A stretch of 64,000 nucleotides of DNA. It comes from Chloroflexota bacterium (GTDB taxonomy: Bacteria > Chloroflexota > UBA11872 > VXOZ01). The notes beneath the pieces were generated by a model. The model worked only from the letters and a program-made list of their open reading frames with translations. It was not told the origin of the DNA and made no database searches. Below, piece after piece: positions 44,717-55,535 of the stretch. Both the position numbers and the translations under genes were made by a program. The first letter of the stretch is position 1; each line of letters starts with the position of its first letter. The stretch is taken from assembly GCA_012270555.1 (NCBI GenBank), contig JAAXIC010000006.1, forward strand, positions 1 through 64,000. Reading direction: 5' to 3'.

Positions 44717-45922
44717 GTGGCAGCAACCCAGCAAGAAACTACCAACGATTCCCCCACACGCCCTGATCGGCTGACCATCTGGGCATTTTATGTGGGCACG
44801 TTTCTCTATTGGGGCGCGCTGTACGTCTACTCGCCGATCCTTTCGGTGTATGCGGAGTCGCTGGGCGCGACGTTTACGCTCATCGGCATCGTGGTGGGTA
44901 CCTACGGTCTCGTGCAGATGGTGATCCGCATCCCGCTGGGCATACTATCCGACCGCTGGGGCCGGCGGTTACCGTTTCTCTATGCCGGGCACTTCTTCAA
45001 CATTGTCGGGTGCTTAGGACTAGCGCTCGCGCCGACTGCCACGTATCTGGCAGTGTTTCGCGGCGTGCTGGGCATCAGCGCCGCCACGTGGGTAGCGTTT
45101 ACGGTGCTTTACGCCAGCTATTTTCCGTCGGATGAAGCCCCCAAGGCCATGGGCATCATGTCGGCCATTAACGGCCTTTCGCTCATCGTGGTGCACCTTG
45201 CAGGCGGTCAGATCGCCGAGTCGTGGGGCATGGTCGCCACGTTCTACGCCGGCGCGGGCTTGGCTGTCATCGGCTTCCTTTCGACCGTGCCCATCAAGGA
45301 ACAGCGCGTCAGGCGCACGCCACCCACGATGCGGCAGATTTGGCGCATAATGACCCATCCGGCGCTGATTGTCGTCGCGTCGGTCACGGCGCTCAACCAC
45401 TACGCTTTCTGGGCGACGACATTTGGCTTTGTTCCCGTTTACGCCGACGATCTCGGCGCGAGCAAGTTTACGCTGGGTCTGATTGGCGTGGTCTCACTGG
45501 TGCCGTATACACTTGCTTCCTTGGTAAATCACCGCTTCGCGCAGCGGCTCGGCGACAATTGGGCGGTCTTCGCCGGCATGATGATTATGGCCGCCACCAC
45601 GTTTGTCGTACCGCTCATCCAGGACATACCCCTCCTGGCAGCATCCCAAGGCATCAACGGCATCGGGCGCGGCATCGTCTATCCCTTGCTCATGGGTCTC
45701 AGTATTCGCGAAATCTCCGGCGAGGACCGCGCCACCGCCATGGGAGTATTCCAAGCGGTGTACGCCATCGGCATGTTCGTCGGCCCCATGACGGCGGGCG
45801 CGGTGGCTGACTGGCTGGGACTTGGCGGCGCGTTTATCCTGTCAGGGGGAGTCTCGGTCTTTGCGGCGCTGACGGCGCTCGTGCTCATCAAGCGGAAACC
45901 GGCGGAGCAGGCTGCCACGTGA
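44717..45922 (+). CDS. MFS transporter
   Basis: A 401-residue major facilitator protein with about twelve hydrophobic helices. The loop 2-3 motif is present (GILSDRWGRRLPFLYAG), and PTMRQIWRIMTHPAL marks the central loop between the two halves. A MGLSIREISGEDRATAMGVFQAVYAIGMFVGPM region fits helices 10-11. The start is GTG 44717 without a clear ribosome-binding site. Its position after the GH106-like gene suggests sugar or oligosaccharide transport, by inference. Confidence 0.88.
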   Translation: MAATQQETTNDSPTRPDRLTIWAFYVGTFLYWGALYVYSPILSVYAESLGATFTLIGIVVGTYGLVQMVIRIPLGILSDRWGRRLPFLYAGHFFNIVGCLGLALAPTATYLAVFRGVLGISAATWVAFTVLYASYFPSDEAPKAMGIMSAINGLSLIVVHLAGGQIAESWGMVATFYAGAGLAVIGFLSTVPIKEQRVRRTPPTMRQIWRIMTHPALIVVASVTALNHYAFWATTFGFVPVYADDLGASKFTLGLIGVVSLVPYTLASLVNHRFAQRLGDNWAVFAGMMIMAATTFVVPLIQDIPLLAASQGINGIGRGIVYPLLMGLSIREISGEDRATAMGVFQAVYAIGMFVGPMTAGAVADWLGLGGAFILSGGVSVFAALTALVLIKRKPAEQAAT

Positions 45923-46228
45923 CGCATACACGTCGAGGCACGGGGGACTGAAGCCCTCGGTCATCTGACGGGGAGCAATGGCATTGCGGTCAGCTTTCAA
46001 ACACTGCCCGGGATGCCCTGGATTCCGGCTTCCGCCGGAATGACGAAGACTCGCATGTCTGCAACACATTGAGAATCCCTGGACTGCGTGCGGCATCTGG
46101 GCGGAGGCTGCGTGCAAATCGCGCGGGAGTTGTCCACGCGGTGTAGCATACATAGAGAGCGTCGAAATGGCACCTCAACTAATGGGCGCCCTCACGCTAA
46201 GTCGCATTTGAGCAAAGGAGCAAGCGCC
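45923..46228. other. Intergenic region with family D hairpin
   Basis: No gene is supported. A hairpin repeat with TGGATTCCGGC and GCCGGAATGACGA arms lies at 46019-46045. Confidence 0.6.
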
Positions 46229-47221
46229 ATGAAACTCGGTGTACGCGTGAATCGAAACACGCTGGATAACAGGGGCGACGACTACCTCCGCTATTTACAG
46301 CAAATCGGCGTGGACTGCATAGACATCGAACTCGGGTTAGTGGCGGGCTACAACGAGACCGGCTGTTTTTCGCGTGAGGCATTGCATTCGCTCGTGGCCC
46401 GCTCTGCGGCATTCGACCTGCGCATCGAGCGCGCCAACGCCATCAATTCGCAGCATCTCGACGCCCTAATCGGCGGGCCCAAGGCGGCGCAGCAGCGCGA
46501 TCACCTCTGCACCATGGCGGAACTGCTGGGGGAAGTAGGCGTGCCGGTGCTTGGCATCCAGTGCTATCAAGCCGCCAATGCCGCGACCGGCAGTGGAACG
46601 GGGCGCTCACATCCGGAGGGACGTGGCGGCTACCGCTACTACCACTTCGATCTCGCGGCGGAAGAAGCGGCGCAAGGCGCCCCACGCTTCACCGTTTCTG
46701 CCGATCAACTCTGGGAGAATCTTCTTCTCATCTACAAGCAGGTCATTCCCGTGGCGGAGAGTGCGAACATCAAGGTGGCGATGCACGGCAACGATCCGCC
46801 GCTGTACGAGCTATACGGCAACCCGCAAATCATGTGCCGCTTTGCCGACTTTGACCGCCTCTTCAGCGAGGTGCCAAGTGCGCACAACACCATGACCTTC
46901 TGCGTCGGCACCCGCTATGAATCGGGTGAGGACATCTTTGACGGCATTCGCCACTTCGGCGGGCAGGGGAAGATTGCGCACGTGCATTTCCGCAATGTGC
47001 GCGGCACGCTGCCGGCAAACGGCAGCTACTCGGAGGTCTTCTTGGACGAAGGCGACATGCACATGCAGAGAGTCGTGGAGGCGCTGCATGCGGTACACTA
47101 CCAAGGTGCCATCGACTTCGACCATGTGATGCAGATAACGGGCGATACGGCCAACGGTCACCAATACGTGGCCTACTCGGTGGGCTACGTGCGAGCGCTG
47201 CTGCAGGGGTTGGGGAATTAG
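46229..47221 (+). CDS. Mannonate dehydratase-like TIM-barrel protein
   Basis: A 330-residue protein of the UxuA family, which dehydrates D-mannonate to 2-keto-3-deoxygluconate. Family features are MKLGVRVNRNT, VDCIDIELG, KVAMHGNDPPLYELYGNPQIMC, TFCVGTRYESGEDIFDGIRHFGG, KIAHVHFRNVRGTLP, VFLDEGDMHMQRVVEAL and GAIDFDHVMQI, giving His/Cys/Asp metal positions. It is shorter than E. coli UxuA (~394). AAAGGAG precedes ATG 46229. With the aldolase at 47605 it could form a hexuronate route. Confidence 0.85.
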   Translation: MKLGVRVNRNTLDNRGDDYLRYLQQIGVDCIDIELGLVAGYNETGCFSREALHSLVARSAAFDLRIERANAINSQHLDALIGGPKAAQQRDHLCTMAELLGEVGVPVLGIQCYQAANAATGSGTGRSHPEGRGGYRYYHFDLAAEEAAQGAPRFTVSADQLWENLLLIYKQVIPVAESANIKVAMHGNDPPLYELYGNPQIMCRFADFDRLFSEVPSAHNTMTFCVGTRYESGEDIFDGIRHFGGQGKIAHVHFRNVRGTLPANGSYSEVFLDEGDMHMQRVVEALHAVHYQGAIDFDHVMQITGDTANGHQYVAYSVGYVRALLQGLGN

Positions 47222-47604
47222 GAGAATTGTCTCGTAGTCTCGGCGAACTATCGGTCGGTTGTAGGTTGTGGGAATCTCTAGCCTGTTAAGTTGCAGTTGG
47301 CACGCGCCAAGAGTGCTTCGACAAGGGCTTCGCGAAGCCCACTCAGCACGAACGGTGTGGGGAGCCTCAGCCAACTGTCCTTGGCGTTGTTGGTGTCATT
47401 TGAGAGAGAGTCTAGCCGTTCGCCCCCGTATTGAGTACGGGGCAGGCTCTGAGCACAGTCGAAGGGTGAACGGCGGCCTTACAACGAAAGGTAATGTGTC
47501 GAGACTCTGCGAGAGCAGGCGAAGCCAATGGCAACTCGAATGGAGAATACCACCGCGAACAGAATCCAGGCTTTTTCCGAGGAACACTAAGGAGTACATA
47601 GGAG
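47222..47604. other. Intergenic region with composite repeats
   Basis: No gene is supported in this 383-bp gap. It contains a GCTTCGACAAGGGCTTCGCG...CTCAGCACGAACGG repeat at about 47318-47355 and CCCCCGTATTGAGTACGGGG, a hairpin, at 47426-47445, followed by GCACAGTCGAAGG. Confidence 0.6.
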
Positions 47605-48369
47605 ATGCAGAAGAACCGAGCCCTGGCGAAAATTCGCAACGGCGGCATCACCGCCGGGCCGGCGATGGGTATCGATTCGCCGGACCTGGCGGAGCAGGTC
47701 GCCCACGTGGGCTTCGATTTCGTGAGTTTCGACTGGCAGCACGGGCAGTGGACCGAACTCTCGTTGAACAATGCCCTCGCGCGCTTTCTCCATACCGATA
47801 CCGTGCCGATTGTGCGCGTGAAAGGCCACGAGCCCGGCACCATCAACCGCGTGCTCGACATGGGCGCCATGGGCGTGATCGTGCCAATGGTGGAGACCGC
47901 CGAGCAGGCCGCGGCCGCGGCGAGCCCGGCATTCTATCCGCCCAAAGGCAATCGATCCGGGGGCGGGATTCGCCTAGGCCTCATCGGCGGCGGCACGGCG
48001 CAGGACTACTACGCCGCTGCCAATGACGAAGTTATAGTCATCGTCATGGTGGAGAGCGAAGAGGCCATTGCCAACGTCGAAAGCATCATGCAGGTGGATA
48101 ACGTGGACGTGGTGCTCATCGGCCCCGGCGACCTCATGATCAACGTGCGCGCCCACGACCACGACGAAGCCCACCATGAAGCGCTGGTGCAAGAGGTCGC
48201 CGCTGCCAGCAAACGCACCGGCAAGGCAGCGGGCTACGTTTGCCAGAGCTACGAGCAGGCCCAGCAGCGCGTCGCCGAGGGGTTTCGCTTCCTCTGGTTC
48301 GGCAACGACAGCGTCTTCGTAAGCGTCGGCATGCAGAATCTCCGGGAGGAAATAGAAACGCTGGGATAG
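47605..48369 (+). CDS. HpcH/HpaI family aldolase
   Basis: A 254-residue class II pyruvate aldolase of the phosphoenolpyruvate/pyruvate-binding barrel superfamily, such as 2-keto-3-deoxy-sugar-acid or hydroxyoxoheptanedioate aldolases. FDFVSFDWQHGQW holds the catalytic histidine; MGVIVPMVETAEQA, VIVMVESEEAIANVESI (metal-ligand Glu) and VVLIGPGDLMINV (Asp) follow the family order. GLIGGG replaces the usual RG(V/I)G segment. AAGGAG lies upstream of the ATG. With the mannonate dehydratase-like gene it could cleave a keto-deoxy acid. Confidence 0.88.
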   Translation: MQKNRALAKIRNGGITAGPAMGIDSPDLAEQVAHVGFDFVSFDWQHGQWTELSLNNALARFLHTDTVPIVRVKGHEPGTINRVLDMGAMGVIVPMVETAEQAAAAASPAFYPPKGNRSGGGIRLGLIGGGTAQDYYAAANDEVIVIVMVESEEAIANVESIMQVDNVDVVLIGPGDLMINVRAHDHDEAHHEALVQEVAAASKRTGKAAGYVCQSYEQAQQRVAEGFRFLWFGNDSVFVSVGMQNLREEIETLG

Positions 48370-48426
48370 GCGCCAGATTCTTCAAAGCAGAGCGAGGTTC
48401 TTAGGCACAGCAAAGCGAGGAGAGCC

Positions 48427-49494
48427 ATGAGCAGCGAATTGCGGGCGGGCGTATTGGGCGTAGGACGGGGGGTGAGCTTTGTCCGCGTAATGCAGGCCAT
48501 GGACGGTGTCAGCGTCGCCGCCGTGGCGGATATGCACGCTGAGCGGCTGAAATCGGTCTGCGCAGAGCACAACGTACCCAAGGGCGTTGCCACGCTCGAC
48601 GAGATGCTGGAAGAAGACTTGGACCTGGTGGTGGTAGCAACACCGGTGCCCCAGCACACTGAGCATGCCATACAGGTGCTCGAGGCAGGCGTGAACGTGC
48701 TCTCCGAAATACCGACGCTCGCCACGCGGGAGGAGGCCGACCAACTGGTGGCCGCAGTGGAAAAGAGCGATGCGCTCTACATGTGCGGCGAAAACTGCAA
48801 CTACTGGGCGTACGTGCACTCGCTCAGGCACCTCAACGAGCGGGGTGACTTTGGCGAGATCTTTGCCGCGGAAGCCGAGTACATTCATTCAATCCCCGGT
48901 CTGCGGCGTGACGAGCACGGCAACCCCACGTGGCGCGCGACGATGCAGCCAATCATATACCTCACGCACAGCCTCGGCCCGGTCATGTGGGTCACCAGAC
49001 AGTATCCGGTGGAGGTGGTCTGTCTGGGCGCAAAAGAGTACCACGAACCGGGCCTCACCGACATACAAATGGCAATCTTCCGCATGACGGATGACAGTGT
49101 CGTGCGCATAACGTGTTCGTTCGCTAACTGCCACTGGGGCAATCATCGTCAGTCCTTCTTGGGCACGAAAGCCACGTTCGATTCCGGCTGGATCGGCAAG
49201 GATGAGCCGAAATTTCGCTACGCGGGAGAGGATGAATTCACGGTGCCGGACAACCTGCCGCTGGGCACGAACTTTCCCGAAGCGCCGGCAACGGCAGCGC
49301 TCGGTGGTCACGGCACCGCCGAATGGTACATGCTGGAAGACTTCTTTACAGCCATCCGCACCGGTGGCTCCGTGCCGATCGACGTTTACGAAGGCATCAT
49401 GTACAGTCTGCCGGGCATTTGTGCGACAGAATCAGCCGCCAACGGTGGGCGGCCGGTAGAAATTCCGCAGTACCAACTCCAGCGCAAAGCATAG
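48427..49494 (+). CDS. Gfo/Idh/MocA oxidoreductase, copy 1
   Basis: A 355-residue NAD(P)-dependent oxidoreductase of the Gfo/Idh/MocA family. The Rossmann motif GVLGVGRGVSF (Gly11, Gly13) is intact. The usual EKP segment reads EIP (residues 94-96), so the customary catalytic lysine is missing there. The C-terminal beta-sheet domain has AEAEYIHSIPGLRRDEHGNP and YLTHSLGPVMWV. It is part of the sugar-acid gene set and has a tandem close paralogue at 49762. Confidence 0.87.
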   Translation: MSSELRAGVLGVGRGVSFVRVMQAMDGVSVAAVADMHAERLKSVCAEHNVPKGVATLDEMLEEDLDLVVVATPVPQHTEHAIQVLEAGVNVLSEIPTLATREEADQLVAAVEKSDALYMCGENCNYWAYVHSLRHLNERGDFGEIFAAEAEYIHSIPGLRRDEHGNPTWRATMQPIIYLTHSLGPVMWVTRQYPVEVVCLGAKEYHEPGLTDIQMAIFRMTDDSVVRITCSFANCHWGNHRQSFLGTKATFDSGWIGKDEPKFRYAGEDEFTVPDNLPLGTNFPEAPATAALGGHGTAEWYMLEDFFTAIRTGGSVPIDVYEGIMYSLPGICATESAANGGRPVEIPQYQLQRKA

Positions 49495-49761
49495 CGCGAG
49501 AAGCAATGGGTGTTTAGACGCCCTCACCCCCGTATCGAGTACGGGGCGGGCTCTAGCCCTCTCCCCCGGGAGAGGGAATAAGACCACCGCTCTTAACTGA
49601 ACTGATGACCGGTGGAGAGGTTTCTGGATGGCAATTGGATGGCGGGCAAAGGCCGAATTAACAACATCATCCCCCGTATCATGTCTAGGGTAGACTCTAA
49701 CCCTTTCCCATTGGAGTGGGAACTTACTCTCAACTAGTGGCAAAACGGAGCGAGGAGTGCC
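49495..49761. repeat. Spacer between duplicated genes with two CTCTCCC units
   Basis: A composite repeat lies at about 49521-49576: CCTCACCCCC, hairpin CCCCCGTATCGAGTACGGGG, GGCTCTAG, then CCCTCTCCCCCGGGAGAGGG. A degenerate second copy lies at about 49670-49725 (CCCCCGTATCATGTCTAGGG, CTTTCCCATTGGAGTGGGAA). Confidence 0.7.
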
Positions 49762-50829
49762 ATGAACAGCGAATTACGGGCGGGCGTACTCGGCGTGCGG
49801 CGCGGACGGAGTTATGTGCGCGTGCTCCAGGCCATGGAAGGCGTCAGCGTTACGGCGGTGGCGGATTGGGATGCCGAGCGGCGGGAAACGGTCTGCGCGG
49901 AGCACAACGTGTCCAAGGGTTTCGCGTCATTGGAGGAATTGCTGGCAGAGGATCTGGATCTGGTCGTTGTGGCGACACCGGCGCCCCAGCACGCGGAGCA
50001 TTCAATCCAGGTGCTCGAGGCGAACGTGAACGTCATCTCCGAGATTCCCATTCTCGCCACGCGGGAAGAGGCCGAACAATTGGTGGCCGCGCAGGAAAAA
50101 AGCGACGCCCTCTACATGTGCGGCGAGAACTGCAGCTACTGGGCGTATGTGCACACGCTAAAGCACCTCAACGAGCGGGGTGACTTCGGCCAGATCTTTG
50201 CCGCGGAAGCCGAGTATATACACAACATTCCCAGACTGCGGCGCGACGAGCACGGCAATCGCATGTGGCGGTCGTACATGCCGCCTATCACCTATCTCAC
50301 CCACAGCCTCGGCCCGGTTATGTGGGTCACCGGACAATATCCGGTGGAGGTCGTCTGTCTCGGTGCAAAGGAGCACTATGAACCGGACCTCGACGACTAC
50401 CAGGTGGCGATCTTCCGCATGACCGACGACAGCATCGTGCGCATTTCCTGCTCATTCGCCAATTCCCACTGGGGCAATCACCGCCAGGTCTTCATGGGTA
50501 CCAAGGCAACGTTTGATTCCGGCTGGATTCGCAAAGACGAACCGAAATTCCGTTACGCGGGAGAACGCGAATTTACCGTACCGGACAATTTGCCACTGGG
50601 TATAAACTTCCCCGACGCGGAGGAGGCCGCAACTCTCGGCGGCCACGGCACTGCCGAATGGTACATGCTCAAGGACTTCTTCAAGGCCATCCGTACCGGC
50701 GGCCCGGCGCCAATCGATGTATACGACGGCATCATGTACACCCTGCCGGGCGTCTGCGCCGCGGAATCCGCCGCCAGCGGCGGCCAGCCAGTCGCCATTC
50801 CTCAGTACCAGTTACAGCGCAAGGCGTAG
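49762..50829 (+). CDS. Gfo/Idh/MocA oxidoreductase, copy 2 (altered nucleotide-binding motif)
   Basis: A 355-residue tandem paralogue of the preceding gene, about four-fifths identical by eye and of identical length. In the dinucleotide-binding loop, copy 1 has LGVGRG but this copy has LGVRRG, so Gly13 is Arg (GGA to CGG). It also has EIP at 94-96. Almost all other blocks are shared (MCGENC, NYWAYVH/SYWAYVH, TAEWYML), so it is under constraint. It may use another cofactor orientation, or have lost catalysis while retaining a structural role. Confidence 0.87.
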   Translation: MNSELRAGVLGVRRGRSYVRVLQAMEGVSVTAVADWDAERRETVCAEHNVSKGFASLEELLAEDLDLVVVATPAPQHAEHSIQVLEANVNVISEIPILATREEAEQLVAAQEKSDALYMCGENCSYWAYVHTLKHLNERGDFGQIFAAEAEYIHNIPRLRRDEHGNRMWRSYMPPITYLTHSLGPVMWVTGQYPVEVVCLGAKEHYEPDLDDYQVAIFRMTDDSIVRISCSFANSHWGNHRQVFMGTKATFDSGWIRKDEPKFRYAGEREFTVPDNLPLGINFPDAEEAATLGGHGTAEWYMLKDFFKAIRTGGPAPIDVYDGIMYTLPGVCAAESAASGGQPVAIPQYQLQRKA

Positions 50830-50849
50830 CATAAAGCCAAGAGTGTCCC

Positions 50850-51056
50850 ATGAATAAACTCCACGAGAGACTGTTGACCGCGATCAGGAATCACCCAGGT
50901 CTAACTGAACGCAAACTGGCCGAGCTGTTGTACGGGTCAAACAAAGGCTATCAGCAGCTTGTTAATTGGCCACTAAGACAGTTGCGAAATAAGGGGCTTG
51001 TGAAACGTGAAGGCAAAGGTGGATTCAGCGACCCATACCGCTACATTCAGTCCTAG
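50850..51056 (+). CDS. Small winged-helix protein
   Basis: A 68-residue protein with a MarR/ArsR-like helix-turn-helix pattern: LLTAIRNHPGLTERKLAELLYG, then WPLRQLRNKGLVKREGKGGFSDPYRY (recognition helix and wing). It is probably a DNA-binding regulator. Composition is more A+T-rich than the upstream gene. It starts 20 bp after the Gfo/Idh copy and might be co-transcribed with it. Confidence 0.6.
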   Translation: MNKLHERLLTAIRNHPGLTERKLAELLYGSNKGYQQLVNWPLRQLRNKGLVKREGKGGFSDPYRYIQS

Positions 51057-51120
51057 CCAGATTGGCTAGTCATCTTGGTAGATTTAGATGACATTGCTTC
51101 ACCGACTCGGCGAAAAGACC

Positions 51121-51153
51121 CCCTCTCCCAGCGGGAGAGGGTTGGGGTGAGGG
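51121..51153. repeat. CTCTCCC hairpin repeat
   Basis: CCCTCTCCC-AGC-GGGAGAGGG with a GGTGAGGG tail, between convergent genes. It belongs to the same family as 33234-33269, 54231-54264 and 57093-57124. Confidence 0.75.
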
Positions 51154-51239
51154 AGAATCCTTTCCGTGCTGACTACATCACACCGCCTACGCGCAAGTGA
51201 CTGGGCACTTGAGGAAAGTCTACCTGTAGGCCTAAGGGG

Positions 51240-52112
51240 TTAGCCAAAGCGGCCGGTGATGTACGCCTCGGTGCGCTCGTCGGTGGGATTCGTGAACAGA
51301 TCGGTAGTGGGGCCGAACTCGATCAGCTTGCCCCGCGCCGTATCGTCGGAGAGCATGAAGGCCGTGAAGTCGGAGACGCGGGCGGCCTGCTGCATGTTGT
51401 GGGTCACGATGATGATGGTGTAGTCCTTGGCGAGCTCGCGCATGAGGTCTTCGATCTTCAGCGTCGCGATGGGGTCCAGCGCCGAGCACGGCTCGTCCAT
51501 GAGCAACACTTCCGGCGACACCGCGATGGCGCGGGCGATGCAGAGGCGCTGCTGCTGACCGCCGGAGAGCGCGAGCCCGCTCTGCTTGAGATCGTGATTG
51601 ACCTCATCCCAGAGGGCCGCGCCGCGCAGGGCCGCCTCCACCAGTTCGTCTTCATCGGCCTGGTAGCCGTTGACACGGGCGCCGAAGAGGATGTTGTCGC
51701 GGATTGAGCGCGGGAACGGATTCGGTTTTTGGAAGACCATGCCGACGCGCCGCCGCACCTCGACCGGGTCCACCGTATCCGCATAGATATCGGTGCCTTC
51801 CAGCAGCACGTTGCCTTGCGTGCGCACGCCGCCGATGAGCTCGTTCATGCGGTTAATTCCGCGCAGAAGCGTGCTCTTCCCACAGCCCGAGGGACCGATC
51901 ACCGCCGTGATCTTCTTGCGGGGAAACTTGATTGAGACGTCGGTGACCGCCTGGAAGTCTCCGTACCACAGGCTGAAGTTGTTCACTTCCACTGCGGGAT
52001 CAGGCATCTCCGCGGGAACGTCTTTGGGTAACTCCGTAGAGACAGGCTCTCGCACCACGGCCTCGACCGTACTCTCTTCCTCTTTGGCCTTTGTGAACGG
52101 CACCTTAATCAT
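51240..52112 (-). CDS. pstB: Phosphate ABC transporter ATPase PstB
   Basis: A 290-residue ATPase energising high-affinity phosphate import. Walker [10 protein letters not shown] lies at 73-81, the signature is LSGGQQQRL, Walker B is [13 protein letters not shown], and the switch histidine is in [28 protein letters not shown] is the PstB-type Q-loop. A ~40-residue acidic N-terminal extension precedes the ABC domain. It lies 22 bp after pstA in the minus-strand order S-C-A-B. phoU is not in this window. Confidence 0.96.
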   Translation of the reverse strand: MIKVPFTKAKEEESTVEAVVREPVSTELPKDVPAEMPDPAVEVNNFSLWYGDFQAVTDVSIKFPRKKITAVIGPSGCGKSTLLRGINRMNELIGGVRTQGNVLLEGTDIYADTVDPVEVRRRVGMVFQKPNPFPRSIRDNILFGARVNGYQADEDELVEAALRGAALWDEVNHDLKQSGLALSGGQQQRLCIARAIAVSPEVLLMDEPCSALDPIATLKIEDLMRELAKDYTIIIVTHNMQQAARVSDFTAFMLSDDTARGKLIEFGPTTDLFTNPTDERTEAYITGRFG

Positions 52113-52134
52113 ACTGTTCTTCCCTTCTCGCAGG

Positions 52135-53030
<896 letters not shown>

Positions 53031-53031
<1 letters not shown>

Positions 53032-53972
53032 CAGTCGTACTCCTCGCGGAAGCGGCGCACAAACCAGTGGGCAAAGATATTCATTGCAAAGGTCAAGAAG
53101 AAGAGCATGGTGCCCACGGCGAAGATCGTGCGGTACTCAAGTGACGCAAACGGCGTATCCCCCAGGCTTACCTGCACGATGTAGGCCGTCATGGTCTCGA
53201 TGGGTACACGGGGATCAAGCGTAAAAGTGGGGTTCTGGCCCGCCGCGATCGAGACGATCATGGTCTCGCCCACGGCGCGCGAGAGCGCCAGCACCGCCGA
53301 CGCCACGATACCCGAAAGCGCCGCCGGTACCACGACTTGCAGCGCCACCTCGAAGCGGGTCGCCCCCAAGCCGTAGGCGCCTTCCCGCAAGGCCTGGGGC
53401 ACGGCGCCGATGGCATCCTCGCTCAAGGAGGCAACCATCGGAATAATCATGATGCCCATCACGATGCCCGCGCTCAGCGCGTTGAAGATGCGCATGCCGG
53501 GAATGAACTCCTGGAGAATGGGCGTGACCAACGTCAGCGCGAAATAGCCGTACACCACCGTCGGCACGCCGGCCAGCACTTCAAGCACGGGCTTTATGAC
53601 GTCGCGCACCCGCGGACTGGCAAATTCACTGAGATAGATGGCAATGAGCAAGCCGGTAGGAATTGCCACCGCCAGCGCAATGAAGGCCACAAGCGCCGTA
53701 GCGGTTACCAGCGGCCAGATGCCGAATTTCTTTATGGCGAAGAGCGGCGTCCACTCTGTCTCGGTGAGAAACTCGACAAGCGACACTTCTCGAAAGAAGA
53801 ACAGGGTCTCTCCCGTAAGTGAGAGCAGGATGCCGATGGTGGTAACGATGGACAGGGTTGCCGTAGCCAGCAGCACATAGCGAATGGCTTCCTCTTTGAA
53901 GCGCCGACTCGCCCGGCTGCTCATGTCACTGCGCGGCGGATAGTGTGAGAACGGGGATACGTCCTCTGCCAT
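53031..53972 (-). CDS. pstC: Phosphate ABC transporter permease PstC
   Basis: A 313-residue permease of the PstC type. [36 protein letters not shown] and [16 protein letters not shown] are family landmarks, and the EAA loop reads [33 protein letters not shown] before ATG 53972 supports this start over an earlier one at 53987. It is separated from pstS by a 531-bp repeat-rich gap. Confidence 0.94.
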
Positions 53973-54503
53973 CGAAGTCCCTCTCAATCACTGTTACACG
54001 TGTAACGCAGTTGCCTCACTACACCTCAACGCTTTCTTCAGCCCCCCCTCTTCAGGGAATCTGACCTTGCGTGAAGTGCTGTCCAGACACTCCCCTTACG
54101 GAGGAATTCCCCTCACCCTAACCCTCTCCCCCGGGAGAGGGAATCGGAACCGAGACAAATCCAGAACCGAAAGGGAACCAGAACCGCTTCCCGTCTACTT
54201 GGCACGTGTCTACTTGGCTCCGCATTCCGCACCCTCTCCCGCTGGGAGAGGGCCGGGGTGAGGGGGAGATGTTCTGCCGTCTAACCAGCCACCCGTGCTT
54301 GATGCGGGGCGTCCATCCAAAGGAGCGTGGGGTACTTACCGTAGCTTGCCGTCAAGCCTCCTATCACTCCCATCCCAGCTTTCCTCCATCAAGGAGAAAG
54401 GGGTTTTGCAGGGACTCCCCTGGGCGAGTGTCGGTCGCACTTTTTCAACTGTTCACGCCGATCAACTAAACACGAACTGCCTCTACGTATCCGCCAATCT
54501 GCG
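53973..54503. repeat. pstS-pstC spacer with two CTCTCCC repeats
   Basis: The unusually long gap inside the pst operon holds CCCTCTCCCCCGGGAGAGGG at 54122-54141 and a second unit with GGGGTGAGGG tail at 54231-54264. On the minus strand these hairpins lie in the transcribed spacer and could reduce expression of pstCAB relative to pstS. No gene is seen. Confidence 0.7.
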
Positions 54504-55535
54504 CTACTGCATGTAGCGGTCGAGCGATGCGCCGACCTCAGCGCCGTTCGGCCACAGCGTGCCGGTGACGCGATCAGCGAAGCGCTGCGTGAGCGCCGCA
54601 TACACGTCATCGCCGAGCTGTACGTAGCCAACTTCCGGGCTGGAAATCAGCGGCGTAAACTCTTTGCTCAGGTAGTACTTGATGAACGCATCCACCTCCG
54701 GGCGCTCAGCCGCGTCTTTGCGCACATAAATGAAGATTGGGCGGCTCAGCGGTTGATAGCTGCCGTCCGCAACCGTTGCGAAGGTCGATTCCACACAATT
54801 GCCATTGCCGGAGTCAATTGGGACACCCCGAACCTTATCGGTATTCTCCACGTAGTAGGAGAAACCGAAATAGCCGATAGCGCTTCTGCTGCCAGAGACG
54901 CCGGTCACGAGTACGTTGTCGTCCTCGCTGGCCTGGAAGTCGCCACGGCTGGACTGCGCCTCGCCAACAATGGCCTCGGTGAAGTAGTCAAAAGTACCGC
55001 TATCGACGCCAGGGGCGAAGAGATCCAGCGGCAAGTCCGGGAAACCGTCGCGGATCTGATTCCAGTTAGTGATGGTCCGCTGGGCCGCGGGCTCCCACAT
55101 CTTCTTCAACTCGTCTACCGTCAGGCAGTCCACCCAGTCGTTTTCGGGATTTACGACCACGGTCAAACCGTCATAGGCAACCGGGATTTCGATGTAATCA
55201 AAGCCCGCGGCTGCGATGGCCTCAGCCTCGGAGGGCTTGATGGGCCGGGAAGCGTCCGAAATATCGGTCTCACCGGCGGCGAATTTCTTAAAGCCACCGC
55301 CCGTGCCGGAGACGCCAACGCTCACGCGCACGCCGGAATGCTTCAGGCTAAACTCTTCGGCGGCGGCCATGGTGATGGGAAAGACCGTGCTGGAACCGTC
55401 GACGATGATGTCGCCCTTCAGCTCACCTTCAGTGTCGCCGTCATCGCCCCCGCAGGCGGCCAGCAGGGCAAAGCCCGCCAAGCCCGCCGTGGCAAAGGTA
55501 AACCGTCGTCTGCTCATCCGAACCGGTGCTGTCAT
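54504..55535 (-). CDS. pstS: Phosphate-binding protein PstS, lipoprotein
   Basis: A 343-residue periplasmic-type phosphate binder. The N-terminal SRRRFTF is Tat-like and FALLAAC a lipobox. [43 protein letters not shown] and the [16 protein letters not shown] segment are phosphate-contact loops of PstS. AGGAAAGGTA precedes the ATG. It is the first gene of pstSCAB on the minus strand. Confidence 0.95.
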   Translation of the reverse strand: MTAPVRMSRRRFTFATAGLAGFALLAACGGDDGDTEGELKGDIIVDGSSTVFPITMAAAEEFSLKHSGVRVSVGVSGTGGGFKKFAAGETDISDASRPIKPSEAEAIAAAGFDYIEIPVAYDGLTVVVNPENDWVDCLTVDELKKMWEPAAQRTITNWNQIRDGFPDLPLDLFAPGVDSGTFDYFTEAIVGEAQSSRGDFQASEDDNVLVTGVSGSRSAIGYFGFSYYVENTDKVRGVPIDSGNGNCVESTFATVADGSYQPLSRPIFIYVRKDAAERPEVDAFIKYYLSKEFTPLISSPEVGYVQLGDDVYAALTQRFADRVTGTLWPNGAEVGASLDRYMQ

